Notes: a model not told the origin generated them from the sequence alone. Numbered from the stretch's first letter, positions 1 through 9,323 are shown. The stretch is DNA of 64,000 bases from Chloropicon primus (GCA_023205875.1 CP060765.1:186001-250000), one strand, 5' to 3'. Numbers and translations: made by a program.

Positions 1-466
1 TCTGGCGAGTTCGAGAGCGAGTGAAGCGGGAGGGATCCGAGCCCGGGACCCTTTCCCTCGCGGCGTTCGCCGTCAAGACTCACGCGCCCGAGCAGGCTTG
101 CTTCCGGTGTGGCGGAGGTCAGCACCTGGTGTTCCTCCGCTTCTGGCCAAAGGCAATGGGCACTGTTCACGCATCATTCTTTATTCTTTACCCCTAGGTT
201 TCGCAATGTTGTACACTTTGTTTCATGTAAAACTTACCGCTCACAAAACCGTCGAGCAAGCGCGAAGCCCCCCCCCCCCATCTCTCCTCTCTCTCTCTCT
301 CCCGCGGGAGTGAAAGTGAGCAAGCGAGGGCTCTTTGGAAAGAGGAAGAAACAATGAACAATGCATCCCTCCGTCCCTCCCAATCCCTCCCAATCTCCCA
401 ATCCTCCCTCCCTCCTGGTCTCCTCCTCCTCCTCTTCTCCTCCAGCAGCAGCAGCAGCTTCGCTTG
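1..466. other. Leader region of the serine-hydrolase gene
   Basis: No gene is supported here. The stretch holds a short C run and CT tract near 270-300, a copy of the recurrent CTTTCGAAAG-type element at 324-345, and pyrimidine-rich sequence with CAG repeats just before the first ATG. Open frames in this stretch are short and biased in composition. Confidence 0.5.
324..345 (-). promoter_or_regulatory. Recurrent CTTTCGAAAG-type element
   Basis: Read on the minus strand this is CTCTTTCCAAAGAGCCCTCG, one mismatch from the palindromic core. It lies about 120 bp before the serine-hydrolase ATG, in reverse orientation relative to that gene, so it may instead serve a gene left of the window. Confidence 0.4.
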
Positions 467-1876
467 ATGAGGAGGACAGGAGGAGACGACGTGGACGCGA
501 TGGACCGCGGCGCCAGCGAGGGGGAGAGAAGCGAAGGCAAGGGCGACGGTCCCTTGAACCGTGCCCTCAATCGTCTCAAGGACGACGCCGCCTTCGACGA
601 CGTTCTCTCCAACCCCAAAGCGTTCCGGTTCCAATGCAGCCTCAAGACCTGCAACGAGGACGAGCACAATCCTCGTGGGATGATGCGTTACGTGTATCGG
701 TCCGATGAGGAGTACTTCTATCCGGCGAGCACAATCAAGGTGTGCGTAGCCGTCGCGGCGCTTCACGTCCTCCGCCGCGTGGTTTTCTCTTCGCCAGGAG
801 GTCTCCTCGGCCAGAGCTTCGGCATCACGACGCCACTCATCTTCCATTACCGAAGGAGGATGGAGGAAGGGAACTCGAGGGAGAAAGACATGGTCTGCAC
901 GATAGGGACGGATTCGACGAACAAGTCACAATGTCGGATCACCCTGGGTCACTTGATTCGTAACGTCTTCCTCGTGTCGAGTAACGGCGCGTTTAACCTG
1001 CTGCTCGACTTTGTGGGAAGGAAGACTCTGCAAAAGTTTCTGTCAAGCAAGTTGGGCTTCCGCCACTTTAGGATCGAGCACTACCTACAGGACTCTGGCT
1101 TTGGTCCCCAGCCAGGTGTGGTGGACGGTCTGCTTGGGGTGGAGGCGACAATGGCGACTGGTCTCGTGGTTGGGCTGCGGTGCGGGGACGCCTTTTGCGA
1201 TGGGATCGACTGCAGAGGCAACGCTTCTTCGCAGTTGGAGGGGGTCGTGGCCCCTCTGTTCGAGGATTGCTTGGTAGGGACCAGGCATGTGAGCACGGCG
1301 GGGGATTGGGATCGCGCTGCGGGGGATCGGGACGACGGGGGGAGGATCGTTCACGACGGTCCCAAGGACTTTAGGGGGAAGAATCAAGCGAGCTTAACAG
1401 AACTGCAGGACTTTCTTTCGCTTGTGGTTCGGCCCGATTTGCACGGCGCAGGGTCAGCCTCGGGTGAGATGCTGTCCTTCCCGGACAGGCTTTGGCTGAT
1501 GGAAGCGATGGCGAAGGGGACGACGGATTCCTTCAACCCCGAGTACCTCGAAGGGGGCGACGGAGAATACTTTTACGAGTGGAACAAATTCTTCCTCCCC
1601 GGTGTGAAGAAGGCGAGGGACTCGAGGGCGTTCAGAATCTACAACAAACTCGGGCAGGCATACGGCTTCAGCCTCGACAACGCTTACGTGTTCGACGTGG
1701 AGACAGGGAAATCCTTCTTCCTCGCAGCGTGCATTTACACGAATGCGAACGGAGTGCTCAACGACGGCGAGGGAAACTACGAGTACGAGCAGATCGCCCA
1801 CCCTTTCCTGGCCAGCCTAGCCGAAGCTTGCTGCCTGGAGCTCGGATTTGTAAACCACGATTCGTCTACGCACTAG
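467..1876 (+). CDS. Class A beta-lactamase-fold serine hydrolase
   Basis: A predicted protein of 469 residues with the three landmarks of class A beta-lactamase/DD-peptidase-fold enzymes in the right order. These are an SxxK nucleophile motif (YPASTIKV, Ser88/Lys91), an SxN-like motif (VSSNGAFN, about 171-173) and a late KxG motif (YNKLG, about 394-396). The family acylates on the serine; members include beta-lactamases and many hydrolases of unknown substrate, so substrate and physiological role cannot be read here. No clear signal peptide follows ATG 467; the start could also be ATG 500, and the upstream open frame has no ATG. The family is mainly bacterial, so ancient lateral transfer is possible, although base composition matches the neighbours. 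Prefoldin 2 follows on the same strand. Confidence 0.72.
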   Translation: MRRTGGDDVDAMDRGASEGERSEGKGDGPLNRALNRLKDDAAFDDVLSNPKAFRFQCSLKTCNEDEHNPRGMMRYVYRSDEEYFYPASTIKVCVAVAALHVLRRVVFSSPGGLLGQSFGITTPLIFHYRRRMEEGNSREKDMVCTIGTDSTNKSQCRITLGHLIRNVFLVSSNGAFNLLLDFVGRKTLQKFLSSKLGFRHFRIEHYLQDSGFGPQPGVVDGLLGVEATMATGLVVGLRCGDAFCDGIDCRGNASSQLEGVVAPLFEDCLVGTRHVSTAGDWDRAAGDRDDGGRIVHDGPKDFRGKNQASLTELQDFLSLVVRPDLHGAGSASGEMLSFPDRLWLMEAMAKGTTDSFNPEYLEGGDGEYFYEWNKFFLPGVKKARDSRAFRIYNKLGQAYGFSLDNAYVFDVETGKSFFLAACIYTNANGVLNDGEGNYEYEQIAHPFLASLAEACCLELGFVNHDSSTH

Positions 1877-2166
1877 ATCTCTCGTGGCATTGCATCACGT
1901 CCCATTCCATCACGCCCTCCATCGTCCATCCTCCTATCCATCCATCACCGCCTTTCTCCTCCTCCATCGTAAATCAAGTGAGGGCTGATTGGAAAGAGCA
2001 AGACAAGCAAGAGGAAGAGACCCTGGCGTAGCACACAGTCCCACACCCCCCGTCTTGCCCCCCTTTCCTCCATCACCCATCACCCATCCGTCCATCATCA
2101 CGCCCTCCATCCATCCCAAGCTCCTGGCTTCCCTCAGCAGCAGCTCTTCATGTTTTCAAAATCGAG

Positions 2167-2217
<51 letters not shown>

Positions 2218-2230
2218 CTACGCGTGAACC
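1877..2230. other. Intergenic region with GA tract
   Basis: It holds CCATC-rich low-complexity sequence, an element copy at 1975-1999 and a long (GA)n tract at about 2165-2213 that ends some 18 bp before the prefoldin 2 ATG. No additional gene is seen. Confidence 0.5.
1975..1999 (-). promoter_or_regulatory. Recurrent CTTTC-type element, reverse orientation
   Basis: The minus strand reads GCTCTTTCCAATCAGCCCTC followed by ACTTG. It matches the CTCTTTC half and the CCCTCACT half of the element but not the central palindrome. It is reversed relative to the downstream prefoldin gene. Confidence 0.3.
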
Positions 2231-2936
2231 ATGTCGAGCAGTGGAGAGCCTAAGAGTGAGCAGGAGGTCGTGCAGAGGTTCGGCGCCATGAGGCAAGAGG
2301 TCCAACAACTTTACCAGAAGTTGAGCGAACTCGACGCCGAGTTGCAGGAACACGAACTCGTCATCAAAGCTATCAGTGGAATGGAAGAGAAGAGAAAATG
2401 TTTCAGACTCGTGGGCGGTGTATTAGTGGAGAGGTGAGTTTCCAGTCGGAACCCAGAAGAAGAAAAACGACGCCAACGCAAATCGAAACCGCCATCAACA
2501 GTTTCGATCAAACAAACAAACGAACAAACAAACAAACAATGAATCCAGGAAAGAGAGAGAGAGAGGGATCGGGAGGGCCAAGATCTGTCTTGTCCACCGA
2601 AAGTTTGTGCCTGCGGTTTGGATGCCGAGAGCGTTTGTCTGACTTGAGTGCTTCCTTTTCTCTTCTTTCGTCGTCATCATCGCCATCGTCGTCGTCGTCG
2701 TCGTCGTCACCTGGTGAAGGACGGTCGGGGAGGTTTTGCCTGCCGTGGCAACGAACAAGCAAGGGATCACTGGAATCAAGGAACAGCTTCAGAAGCAGTT
2801 TGACGCAAGGAAGGAGGAGCTAAAAGCTTTCCAGGACAAGTATAAGATCACTGTGAAGGGTGAGGAGGCTGGCCAGCCAAAGGAGCCGGAAGGAGGGAAG
2901 GCCAACAGCGGAGCGACCCAAGGGATCTTGGCTTGA
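2231..2936 (+). CDS. PFDN2: Prefoldin subunit 2
   Basis: Beta-type subunit of the hexameric prefoldin chaperone, which hands nascent actin and tubulin to the CCT chaperonin. Two exons give 139 residues: 2231-2433 and 2720-2936, joined by a 286-bp GTGAGT..AG intron that contains a (TCG)n run. Splicing restores the family signature RLVGGVLVER + TVGEVLPAV and the C-terminal helix (KEQLQKQFDARKEELKAFQDK); the protein is two coiled-coil helices around a beta-hairpin, as expected. Length is close to that of animal prefoldin 2. An AATAAA-like signal lies near 3010. The leader has a long GA repeat right before the ATG. Confidence 0.93.
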
Positions 2937-3085
2937 GTCTCGAGGGAAAGCGTCTGAGGGGGCGAAGAGAGAAGGACGCCCTTGCTTTCTTTGAGCTTGG
3001 CTGTAAATTTAATAAAAGGATTTTATTTTTATCACAAATCAAAACGGACCTTGGTTGGTTAGTGACGGCGGCGTGATGCCCCAAT

Positions 3086-6058
3086 TCAGCTTTTCAGAAG
3101 CTTGTGCATCCACTGGAGCTCCTCCCCCCCCTTGGTTCCGATGGTGTAGGTGATGTCGTCCGCTGGGATGTTCAAAGCGATTTTTCTGTGCCTGTGCTTG
3201 ACAGCAGGCTCTGCGATGATGAGCTTCATCCGGCTCAACTGAGTCACGCTGTTGCCTATCTCTGCTATTTGAGGGTCCTTGAGGGCGTCCTTGTTCGGAA
3301 GGACCGAAAGGGTTCGCCTGGCCCTCGTGACGAGGCTCTCCATGAGCGTCTCGACAGTGCCAGTCTTCCTGAGCTCCAAGGTCAGGAAGCCCAAGACAAT
3401 TTTGTCCAGCTCGGGCAAAGCTTCCAAAAGCTTCATGTGGCTCGCCCCAAACATCTCCTTGATGGCTCCATCGATGTGCTTGATCGTGACCTTGACCTCA
3501 TCCATCGCATTTTCAGACTCCGCCGTCGTCGTGGTTTTGCTCTGGCATTGCTCACAAGCGATTTCTGCTCCTCTTCTACAAAGCTCCAGCGCCCTTCTGA
3601 CGTCGCCCGACACGGCGGCAACCTTCCTCGCAACGTACTCGACGGCCTGCTTGTCAAAAAGACTCCCGCCCGAGTATCCCTGGAGGTCCTCCAATCGAGA
3701 TCTGATGATGCACTGAATCTGCTGCTGGGAGTAGGGCTGGAACGCGACTCTCTGCAGACCGAGCCTGCTCAACACCCTTGGCAAGAATCTTTCTGGTAGG
3801 TCGATGGTGTTAGCTATCCCAATGACGCTGAGGCAGCTGTCCCTGTGCATGGGCCACTCGAAAATGTTGTAAAGCACGCTTTGGGACCTCGTCACCAGCT
3901 GGTCCATCTCGTCCACCAACAAGATCGTGATAGGCTTTTGTGACTGACTCTTTGACCCCTGGCCCTTTTGGCCGCCCCTAGCTTCCTGGGAGGTGGTGGC
4001 GTCCCTGGAATCTTCGTCAAAGTACATTGCATTCAGTTCCTCCGCCGCCCTGCCTGGGGTCGTCTGCCAGCCCGTGAGCTGCTCCAGCAGGAACGAGTAC
4101 GCGTGCTGTGGCGTGGGAAGGCGCAGCGCATTCAGCTCCACGAATTGGAATGGCGGCACTTCCTGCTTTTCTGCCTTCTTCTTGAATCGCTTCATGACCT
4201 CCAGCACAGTCGCCGTCTTCCCAGTCCCGGGGACCCCGCTGATGTACAGGCACCTTCCTTGCTGTTGCGACATTTTCTTGTTCCCGCCGGAAAGGCAGCC
4301 GTGCACGAATTCCTCGATTTGCTGCATCTCGTCCTCTCTGCAAGGGATGTGCTTTGGCGTTGCACTCAGGGTGAGGGCGGCCCTCGCCCTCTCCAGAGGA
4401 CGCCTGCCTTTCGCGACCTTTCTCAAGATCGAGGGCACCTCCTCGGCACCGAGGGTCGCTATGCCCTTCCCAATCTTACTGTGGGAGGACAGAAGCATGC
4501 CGCCCTGCTCCATCTTTGCCCTGCCCCTGCTGGCCTCGGATTTCCATTTTGGCTGCCCCTTCTTCTTCAGGCGCAAGCCCACCAAGTAATCCTCGTCCCC
4601 TTCATCCTGGCCGCCATCAAAAAAGTTGTCCACCTCAAAGTCAGAGTCTTCCAAATCAGACAGGTTGTACTCCTCCGAATCGTCCTTGGCCGTGGTATGC
4701 CTCTCCTGCTTGTACCACCTCTGGAACCGCTTCCAGGCCGGGTCATAGTTGTACTCGCAGTAGAACACGTCGTCCCCCTCCGCGTCGGCGTTGGAGTACG
4801 CGCTTGGCGTGCAGACTTTGACACCCGTTTTCACCACGCACCGTGCCTCGTTCTCATCAAAGTGGTTGGTTCGGAACACCTCCCTCGCCCCGTGATGCTG
4901 CTGGCGCCCCGTGTGGGTATCCTCGGGGAGGTAGAACCACCTCAACGACATCATCATGACCTCCCCGCCCCCCTGCCCCGCTTTCCCCCTGCCCCTGTCG
5001 TCCGCGCCCTGTTTCTTCTCGTAGTACAGACCCTCGATCTTCACGAGGCCCAAGTGCTTGGCGAAAAAGTACTCCCTCGCAGTGCGAAGCTTGGAGTCCC
5101 CGCCCTCCATCATTGCCCCGCCCTCGCTGCACTGGGGGCACAGCCACTCGCCGGGCGGGATCTCCTTCAGAGGCGGGTCCAGGCACTCCATATGGTATCC
5201 CTTGAGGCACCCGTCGCACTCCAGCGTGACCTTGTCCGTGTGCGCTGAGCCGAGTCCGCAGATCTCGCAAGGATAGTCATCTTCTTCCCTCAGGTCAATC
5301 TCGGCCGTTCCCAGGTCAACGTACACGTGGTCTCCGACCTTCACGGTCATTCCGTTGACCTCCGCTTGCGCCACGTGGCAGCGGCCACCTCGACCCATTC
5401 CCGTTGGCACAGCGCTGCTCTTCGCGCTCAGTGCCTCTGGCTCCGGCTGCTTCCTCGGCCTCCCCCTTCCCCTCTTCGCGGTCGGTGCCTCTGGCTCCGG
5501 CTGCTTCCTCGGCCTCCCCCTCCCCCTCTTCGCGGTCGGTGCCTCTGGCTCCAGCTGCTTCCTCGGCCTCCCCCTTCCCCTCTTCGCGGTCGGTGCCTCT
5601 GGCTCCGGCTGCTTCCTCGGCCTCCCCCTTCCCCTCTTCGCTGTCGTCGTCGTCGCTGGTTCTGGCTCCGGCTGCTTCCTCGGCCTCCCCCTTCCCCTCT
5701 TCGCTGTCGTCGTCGTCGCTGGTTCTGGCTCCGGCTGCTTCCTCGGCCTCCCCCTCCCCCTCTTCGCTGTCGTCGTCGTCGCTGGTTCTGGCTCCGGCTG
5801 CTTCCTCGGCCTCCCCCTACCTCTCCTCGGGGGGGAGGGTTCCGGGACTGGAGTCTCAGCTTCCACCGCGCGTGAGGACGCTGCCCTGGAGCCCCTCCCC
5901 TTCCGGTCCACTTTCGCCTTCGCCTCGAGCATCATTATGGCTTCCGCCACGCTGAGCTTGGCCCCCTTGCTTCCCTTCCGCTGCCGATCCCTCGACGAGG
6001 ACGAGGACGACACCTTCAACCTCTTGCTCTCCTTGTAGACCCTCGTGATGCCACCCAT
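3086..6058 (-). CDS. ORC1: Origin recognition complex subunit 1 with AT-hooks, BAH and PHD
   Basis: Largest ORC subunit and ATPase that marks replication origins and loads MCM with CDC6. It is 990 residues from ATG 6058; the frame continues upstream only through a repeated promoter module that lacks an ATG. Order: basic N-terminus, seven RGRGRPRK AT-hooks (about residues 79-212), a BAH domain interrupted by a C4HC3 PHD finger (CEICGLGS..LECDGC..H..C..WLCPQC, about 263-311), an acidic linker, then the AAA+ core with Walker A GVPGTGKT (about 609) and Walker B ILLVDEMDQ (about 708), and a C-terminal winged helix. BAH with an embedded PHD is the green-plant ORC1 arrangement. The AT-hook array is unusual. 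The gene is intronless and convergent with prefoldin 2. Confidence 0.95.
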   Translation of the reverse strand: MGGITRVYKESKRLKVSSSSSSRDRQRKGSKGAKLSVAEAIMMLEAKAKVDRKGRGSRAASSRAVEAETPVPEPSPPRRGRGRPRKQPEPEPATTTTAKRGRGRPRKQPEPEPATTTTAKRGRGRPRKQPEPEPATTTTAKRGRGRPRKQPEPEAPTAKRGRGRPRKQLEPEAPTAKRGRGRPRKQPEPEAPTAKRGRGRPRKQPEPEALSAKSSAVPTGMGRGGRCHVAQAEVNGMTVKVGDHVYVDLGTAEIDLREEDDYPCEICGLGSAHTDKVTLECDGCLKGYHMECLDPPLKEIPPGEWLCPQCSEGGAMMEGGDSKLRTAREYFFAKHLGLVKIEGLYYEKKQGADDRGRGKAGQGGGEVMMMSLRWFYLPEDTHTGRQQHHGAREVFRTNHFDENEARCVVKTGVKVCTPSAYSNADAEGDDVFYCEYNYDPAWKRFQRWYKQERHTTAKDDSEEYNLSDLEDSDFEVDNFFDGGQDEGDEDYLVGLRLKKKGQPKWKSEASRGRAKMEQGGMLLSSHSKIGKGIATLGAEEVPSILRKVAKGRRPLERARAALTLSATPKHIPCREDEMQQIEEFVHGCLSGGNKKMSQQQGRCLYISGVPGTGKTATVLEVMKRFKKKAEKQEVPPFQFVELNALRLPTPQHAYSFLLEQLTGWQTTPGRAAEELNAMYFDEDSRDATTSQEARGGQKGQGSKSQSQKPITILLVDEMDQLVTRSQSVLYNIFEWPMHRDSCLSVIGIANTIDLPERFLPRVLSRLGLQRVAFQPYSQQQIQCIIRSRLEDLQGYSGGSLFDKQAVEYVARKVAAVSGDVRRALELCRRGAEIACEQCQSKTTTTAESENAMDEVKVTIKHIDGAIKEMFGASHMKLLEALPELDKIVLGFLTLELRKTGTVETLMESLVTRARRTLSVLPNKDALKDPQIAEIGNSVTQLSRMKLIIAEPAVKHRHRKIALNIPADDITYTIGTKGGEELQWMHKLLKS
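5440..5835 (-). repeat. Coding tandem repeat for seven AT-hooks in ORC1
   Basis: In-frame tandem units of about 54-66 bp each encode KRGRGRPRKQPEPE followed by PATTTTA or APTA. Three units are of the longer type and the rest shorter. Units are nearly identical at DNA level, which suggests recent expansion or homogenisation. Confidence 0.85.
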
Positions 6059-6088
6059 GTTGTTGCTGGCGTGGAATGAACTTGGCAA

Positions 6089-6210
6089 GTGAGGTACCGA
6101 TCGAAAGCTCGCGAGAAGGCCTTGCGGTTGGTTCACACCTCGCTCCCTTCCCCTCCCGTCCTCGCACCGCTCTTCCGCCCTTTGTGTTCGATCGCGATCG
6201 CGTCGATCGA
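6089..6210 (-). promoter_or_regulatory. Duplicated promoter module, ORC1 copy
   Basis: On the minus strand it reads AAGGCCTTCTCGCGAGC then TTTCGATCGGTACCTCACT, preceded by a purine-rich arm. The same module, nearly identical over about 110 bp, occurs twice at 25641-25939 before another gene. The GGTACC end lies about 40 bp before the ORC1 ATG. Confidence 0.6.
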
Positions 6211-6466
6211 TCGCGTTGTGTTTGTTCCCCCCGATCGATCGATCGATTTCGTGGTTTTTTTTTTTTTTTTTTTTTTTGGCGGGAACTCAAATGTGTGAGT
6301 ATAGTGTTATAGTTGCGATTAGTCTGAGATGACGGCGGGGAGTGACGAGGCACTACATAACTGAGAGTCAAGGAGCGACGAGGAGAGCGAAAGAGAGCGA
6401 CGTGTTGAGGTGAGTGTTGAAAAAAACGAGTGTTGGAGACGAAGACGAAAGAAAGCGTCTTCGTTT

Positions 6467-6490
6467 TCTCTTTCGAAAGAGCCCTCACTC
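6467..6490 (+). promoter_or_regulatory. Recurrent CTTTCGAAAG element (perfect palindrome)
   Basis: TCTCTTTCGAAAGAGCCCTC followed by ACTC. The 14-bp CTCTTTCGAAAGAG core is a perfect palindrome. It lies about 170 bp upstream of the aspartic protease ATG, in sense orientation. Confidence 0.55.
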
Positions 6491-6657
6491 AAAAAGTTTT
6501 GTTTCCTGTGGAGGAAATGGCTTGAAGGACAAGAACAAAACTGACAACGGAATGACGTTTTGTTTTTTCTTGTGACTTGTGGATGGATGGGTTTGGTTGC
6601 AGAAGAGAGAGAGAGAGAGAGAGAGGGAGAGCGAGAGAGGGGTTGAAGAAGGAGAAG

Positions 6658-8190
6658 ATGAGTCACCGCCGCGATGTTGTCGTGCTTGCGAGTGTCGTGT
6701 TGTGTGGTCTCTTGTGCGGACACGTGAGCGCGACGAGCAACAGGGTGACGTTGAAGCACAAGCCACTTGATGTGGAGAGAATCAGGAGAGGGAAGGTGTT
6801 GAGAGCTGGGCAGCTTGCGAGGAATCACTTCGAGGAGGTGGGATCCCACTTGGGGGACCACAAGGAGGTGATCACCAACTACATGGATGCTCAGTACTAC
6901 GGTGAGATCGCTTTGGGAACGCCGGGACAGAACTTCGAGGTTGTGTTCGACACGGGAAGTTCCAACTTGTGGATCCCTTCGAAGAGTTGCAAGTGGTACA
7001 ACGTGGCTTGCAAGCTTCACAACCAGTACGACAGCACGAAGAGTACGACGTACGTGAAGAACGGAACGGAGTTCGCCATCCAGTACGGGAGCGGGTCGCT
7101 TTCTGGATTTTTGAGCTCGGATACGTGCAGCGTGGCTGACCTTGACATCCAGGGCCAGACGTTTGCTGAGGCCACGAACGAGCCTGGGATCGCGTTTGTG
7201 ATGGGCCGCTTCGATGGAATCTTGGGATTGGCGTTCGAGAGGATTGCTGTGGATGGCGTGGTTCCGGTGTTCTACAACATGATATCTCAGTTCAACATCC
7301 AGCCGTTGTTCTCGGTGTGGTTCAGCCGTACCGCTAACGCCAGCCCAGGCGGAGAGATTGTCTTCGGCGACGTGGATCCAGCTCACTTTGACGGGGACCA
7401 TACCTACGTGCCTGTCACCAGGGAGGCTTACTGGCAGTTCAACGTGGACGCCGCTAGCATTGGAAACGGGGACTTCAACTTCTGCGAGGGAGGGTGCCCA
7501 GCCATCGCCGACACCGGAACTTCCCTCATCGCTGGACCAAGCAAGGAGGTCGCCAAGATCAACAAGATGCTCGGAGCCACCGACGCCTTGGCCGACGAGT
7601 GCAAGCAGTACCTCAGCTCTTACCTCCCCGACCTCCTTAAGAAGGTCGAGAACGCCAGCCCCTTGGAGGTCTGCCAGGACATGCACCTCTGCGACAAGGT
7701 CACTGGCCTGTACAAGATGAAGCAGACCTCTTCCGCCAGGAGATCCCTCTCCTCCGTCCTCGGGGGCAGGAGCGTTGTTGACGAGGAGGAGGCCTCCGAC
7801 GTCTGCCAGTTGTGCCAGATGGCGGCCACCTTTGTCGAGAACTCTCTCCAGAACAACGCGACCGCCGAGTGGGTGGAGAACTTTGTGGAGCACGAGGTCT
7901 GCGACAACCTGCTTCCAGCCTCTGGAGAGGGCGTCGTCGACTGCGACAAGTTGGGAAGCATGCCAAACATCGACTTCTCCATCGGGGGAAGGAACTTCAC
8001 CCTCACCCCAGACCAGTACATCCTCAAGGTCACCACCGCCGGACAGTCCGAGTGCATCAGCGGCTTCATGGGAATTGACCTTCCACCTTCCGCCGGCCCT
8101 CTTTGGATCCTTGGCGACGTTTTCCTTGGTGCCTACCACACCGTGTTCGACTTCCAGAACAAGCGCGTTGGGTTCGCCACCGCCAAGTGA
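6658..8190 (+). CDS. Phytepsin-type aspartic protease with plant-specific insert
   Basis: A 510-residue pepsin-family (A1) endoprotease, probably vacuolar/lysosomal like phytepsin and cathepsin D. A hydrophobic N-terminal signal (about residues 7-26) and a short propeptide precede the mature enzyme. The two catalytic aspartates are in FDTGSS (Asp98) and ADTGTS (Asp285). Between the C-terminal lobe segments lies a saposin-like plant-specific insert (about 300-420) with the Cys pattern ECKQYL..CQDMHLC and CQLCQMA..CDNLL, known in plant relatives to bind membranes and act in vacuolar sorting. The C-terminus WILGDVFLGAYHTVFD is canonical. The gene is intronless and divergent from ORC1; the leader carries a GA tract and a palindromic element. 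Confidence 0.95.
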   Translation: MSHRRDVVVLASVVLCGLLCGHVSATSNRVTLKHKPLDVERIRRGKVLRAGQLARNHFEEVGSHLGDHKEVITNYMDAQYYGEIALGTPGQNFEVVFDTGSSNLWIPSKSCKWYNVACKLHNQYDSTKSTTYVKNGTEFAIQYGSGSLSGFLSSDTCSVADLDIQGQTFAEATNEPGIAFVMGRFDGILGLAFERIAVDGVVPVFYNMISQFNIQPLFSVWFSRTANASPGGEIVFGDVDPAHFDGDHTYVPVTREAYWQFNVDAASIGNGDFNFCEGGCPAIADTGTSLIAGPSKEVAKINKMLGATDALADECKQYLSSYLPDLLKKVENASPLEVCQDMHLCDKVTGLYKMKQTSSARRSLSSVLGGRSVVDEEEASDVCQLCQMAATFVENSLQNNATAEWVENFVEHEVCDNLLPASGEGVVDCDKLGSMPNIDFSIGGRNFTLTPDQYILKVTTAGQSECISGFMGIDLPPSAGPLWILGDVFLGAYHTVFDFQNKRVGFATAK

Positions 8191-8379
8191 ATGGGGAGAT
8201 GAAACATGGGAAGCTGGCTTGCTCGCGCGCGCTTCTTTTTGGTATTACACATTGTCGTGGGCTTATTTTAAACGAGTGACCGACGAGCGTTTACCAATCT
8301 TCTTGTAGTAAAAGTGAATACGTAAATCAACGTACACAAAACGGAGAGCAGAGGAGCTTCCGGGGGCCTCCTCAGAAGG

Positions 8380-8960
8380 TCACGCGCGAACCAGAGATTT
8401 GCCCAAAATATCGTCCACGAGAGTCTTGTTCCTCTGCCACAAGTCGTCCAACAGTCTATGACAACCGAGGGGCGCTCTCATCACGTCACAGGCAGGCACC
8501 TGGCCCTTGTCCTCGCCCTTGACCTTCTTCTTCTGCTCCGTCGTCGTGGCCTTGTTCCTCGAGTAGTCAAAAATCGTGTACCCACGAATCGCTTCAGCTC
8601 TCACCATTTGTTCCCAACCAAGTTCTGTCCTCGTTGCCCCCAAACAATCGATTGTTCGATCAACCAGCCAACCAACCGATCTCTCCCTCCTCTCTCAAGC
8701 AACAACTGCACCTTTTCACCACCCTTGAGCGTCTCGAAAGGCAGCAGCTTTCCTCTGATGGTCCCCGTGCACGACAATCCTGGGAGTTCCAATCCAAAAA
8801 GGTGAAACCTTTGTTCCGTTCGACGTACTCTGGTGTGAAATATACCCTCCAAACCCCCTTGGTCGACAACTCTCTCGTACTAGTGGCATCGCATCCATCA
8901 AGGCCTCCAAGGCCTGCTGGTTTTTGTCTCCCCTCAACCTCCGCGTCCTTCACCGAACGT
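8380..8960 (-). CDS. Possible minus-strand gene, structure unresolved
   Basis: I do not recognise this. The best-looking end is a frame stopping at 8380 that contains GYTIFDYSRNK and LDDLWQRNKTLVDDILGKS (first ATG near 8607). Further upstream another minus frame reads RFHLFGLELPGLSCTGTIRG and KLLPFETLKGGEKVQLLLE, which looks like real beta-rich protein. The two segments are in different frames and a plausible GT..AG junction can be imagined but not fixed. A weak element-like sequence (CATCGAAAGACG, minus strand) lies near 8960. It may be an intron-containing short gene or a decayed one. Confidence 0.3.
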
Positions 8961-9110
8961 CTTTCGATGAAGGAAGAGGAGACGAGATGAAACGAACATC
9001 GAAACGAGGGCGGACGAGGTGAGTGAGGAGGCGAGGTTTCGAGGGGCGTGTGCGACGAGACAGAGAGAGATGAGTGGAAGAGGCGGGTGACAAGAGGAAG
9101 AGTCACGCCT

Positions 9111-9141
9111 TGATCTTTCGAAAGACGCCTCGCTCGAGGAG
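9111..9141 (+). promoter_or_regulatory. Recurrent CTTTCGAAAG element, distal VPS4 copy
   Basis: TTGATCTTTCGAAAGACGCC (from 9110) followed by TCGCTCGAGGAG. Sense orientation, about 480 bp before the VPS4 ATG. Confidence 0.45.
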
Positions 9142-9290
9142 AATGGCGTGATGTGAAGGAATTGGGGACTAAAAACGTTTGGCTTTCTTTTTGATTTGGG
9201 GCTTCAAGTAGAGGTGAGTTTGGCGAGGCTCTGGCGTGAACCTTCGCGGGATAGGAGGGGTTTGCAGGTTGCAGACAGAATCTTCGTGTC

Positions 9291-9323
9291 TTGATCTTTC
9301 GACAGAGCCCTTGCTCGAGAGAG
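9291..9323 (+). promoter_or_regulatory. Recurrent CTTTCGAcAG element, proximal VPS4 copy
   Basis: TTGATCTTTCGACAGAGCCC followed by TTGCTCGAGAGAG. Sense orientation, about 300 bp before the VPS4 ATG. Confidence 0.5.

Larger units (their letters stand above)
6059..6657. other. Divergent promoter region, ORC1 / aspartic protease
   Basis: Shared upstream region of two divergent genes. It carries the GGTACC-type module for ORC1, a GATC/CGATCG-rich patch at about 6189-6246, a poly-T run at about 6257-6279, a perfect CTCTTTCGAAAGAG element for the protease and a GA tract at about 6603-6630. No further gene is seen. Confidence 0.55.

Noticed and set aside
1-120. tRNA-like look of the GC-rich left edge
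   Set aside because: No pairing acceptor and T-arm combination could be formed.
5327-6038. Leu/Pro/Arg-rich repeated frames antisense to ORC1
   Set aside because: Mirror images of the AT-hook repeat; no independent evidence.
6059-6136. N-terminal extension of ORC1 into upstream sequence
   Set aside because: No ATG in the extension, and the same codons occur in the repeated promoter module before an unrelated gene.
6319-8139. 606-codon frame antisense to the aspartic protease
   Set aside because: The protease on the plus strand has complete catalytic motifs; the antisense frame has none.
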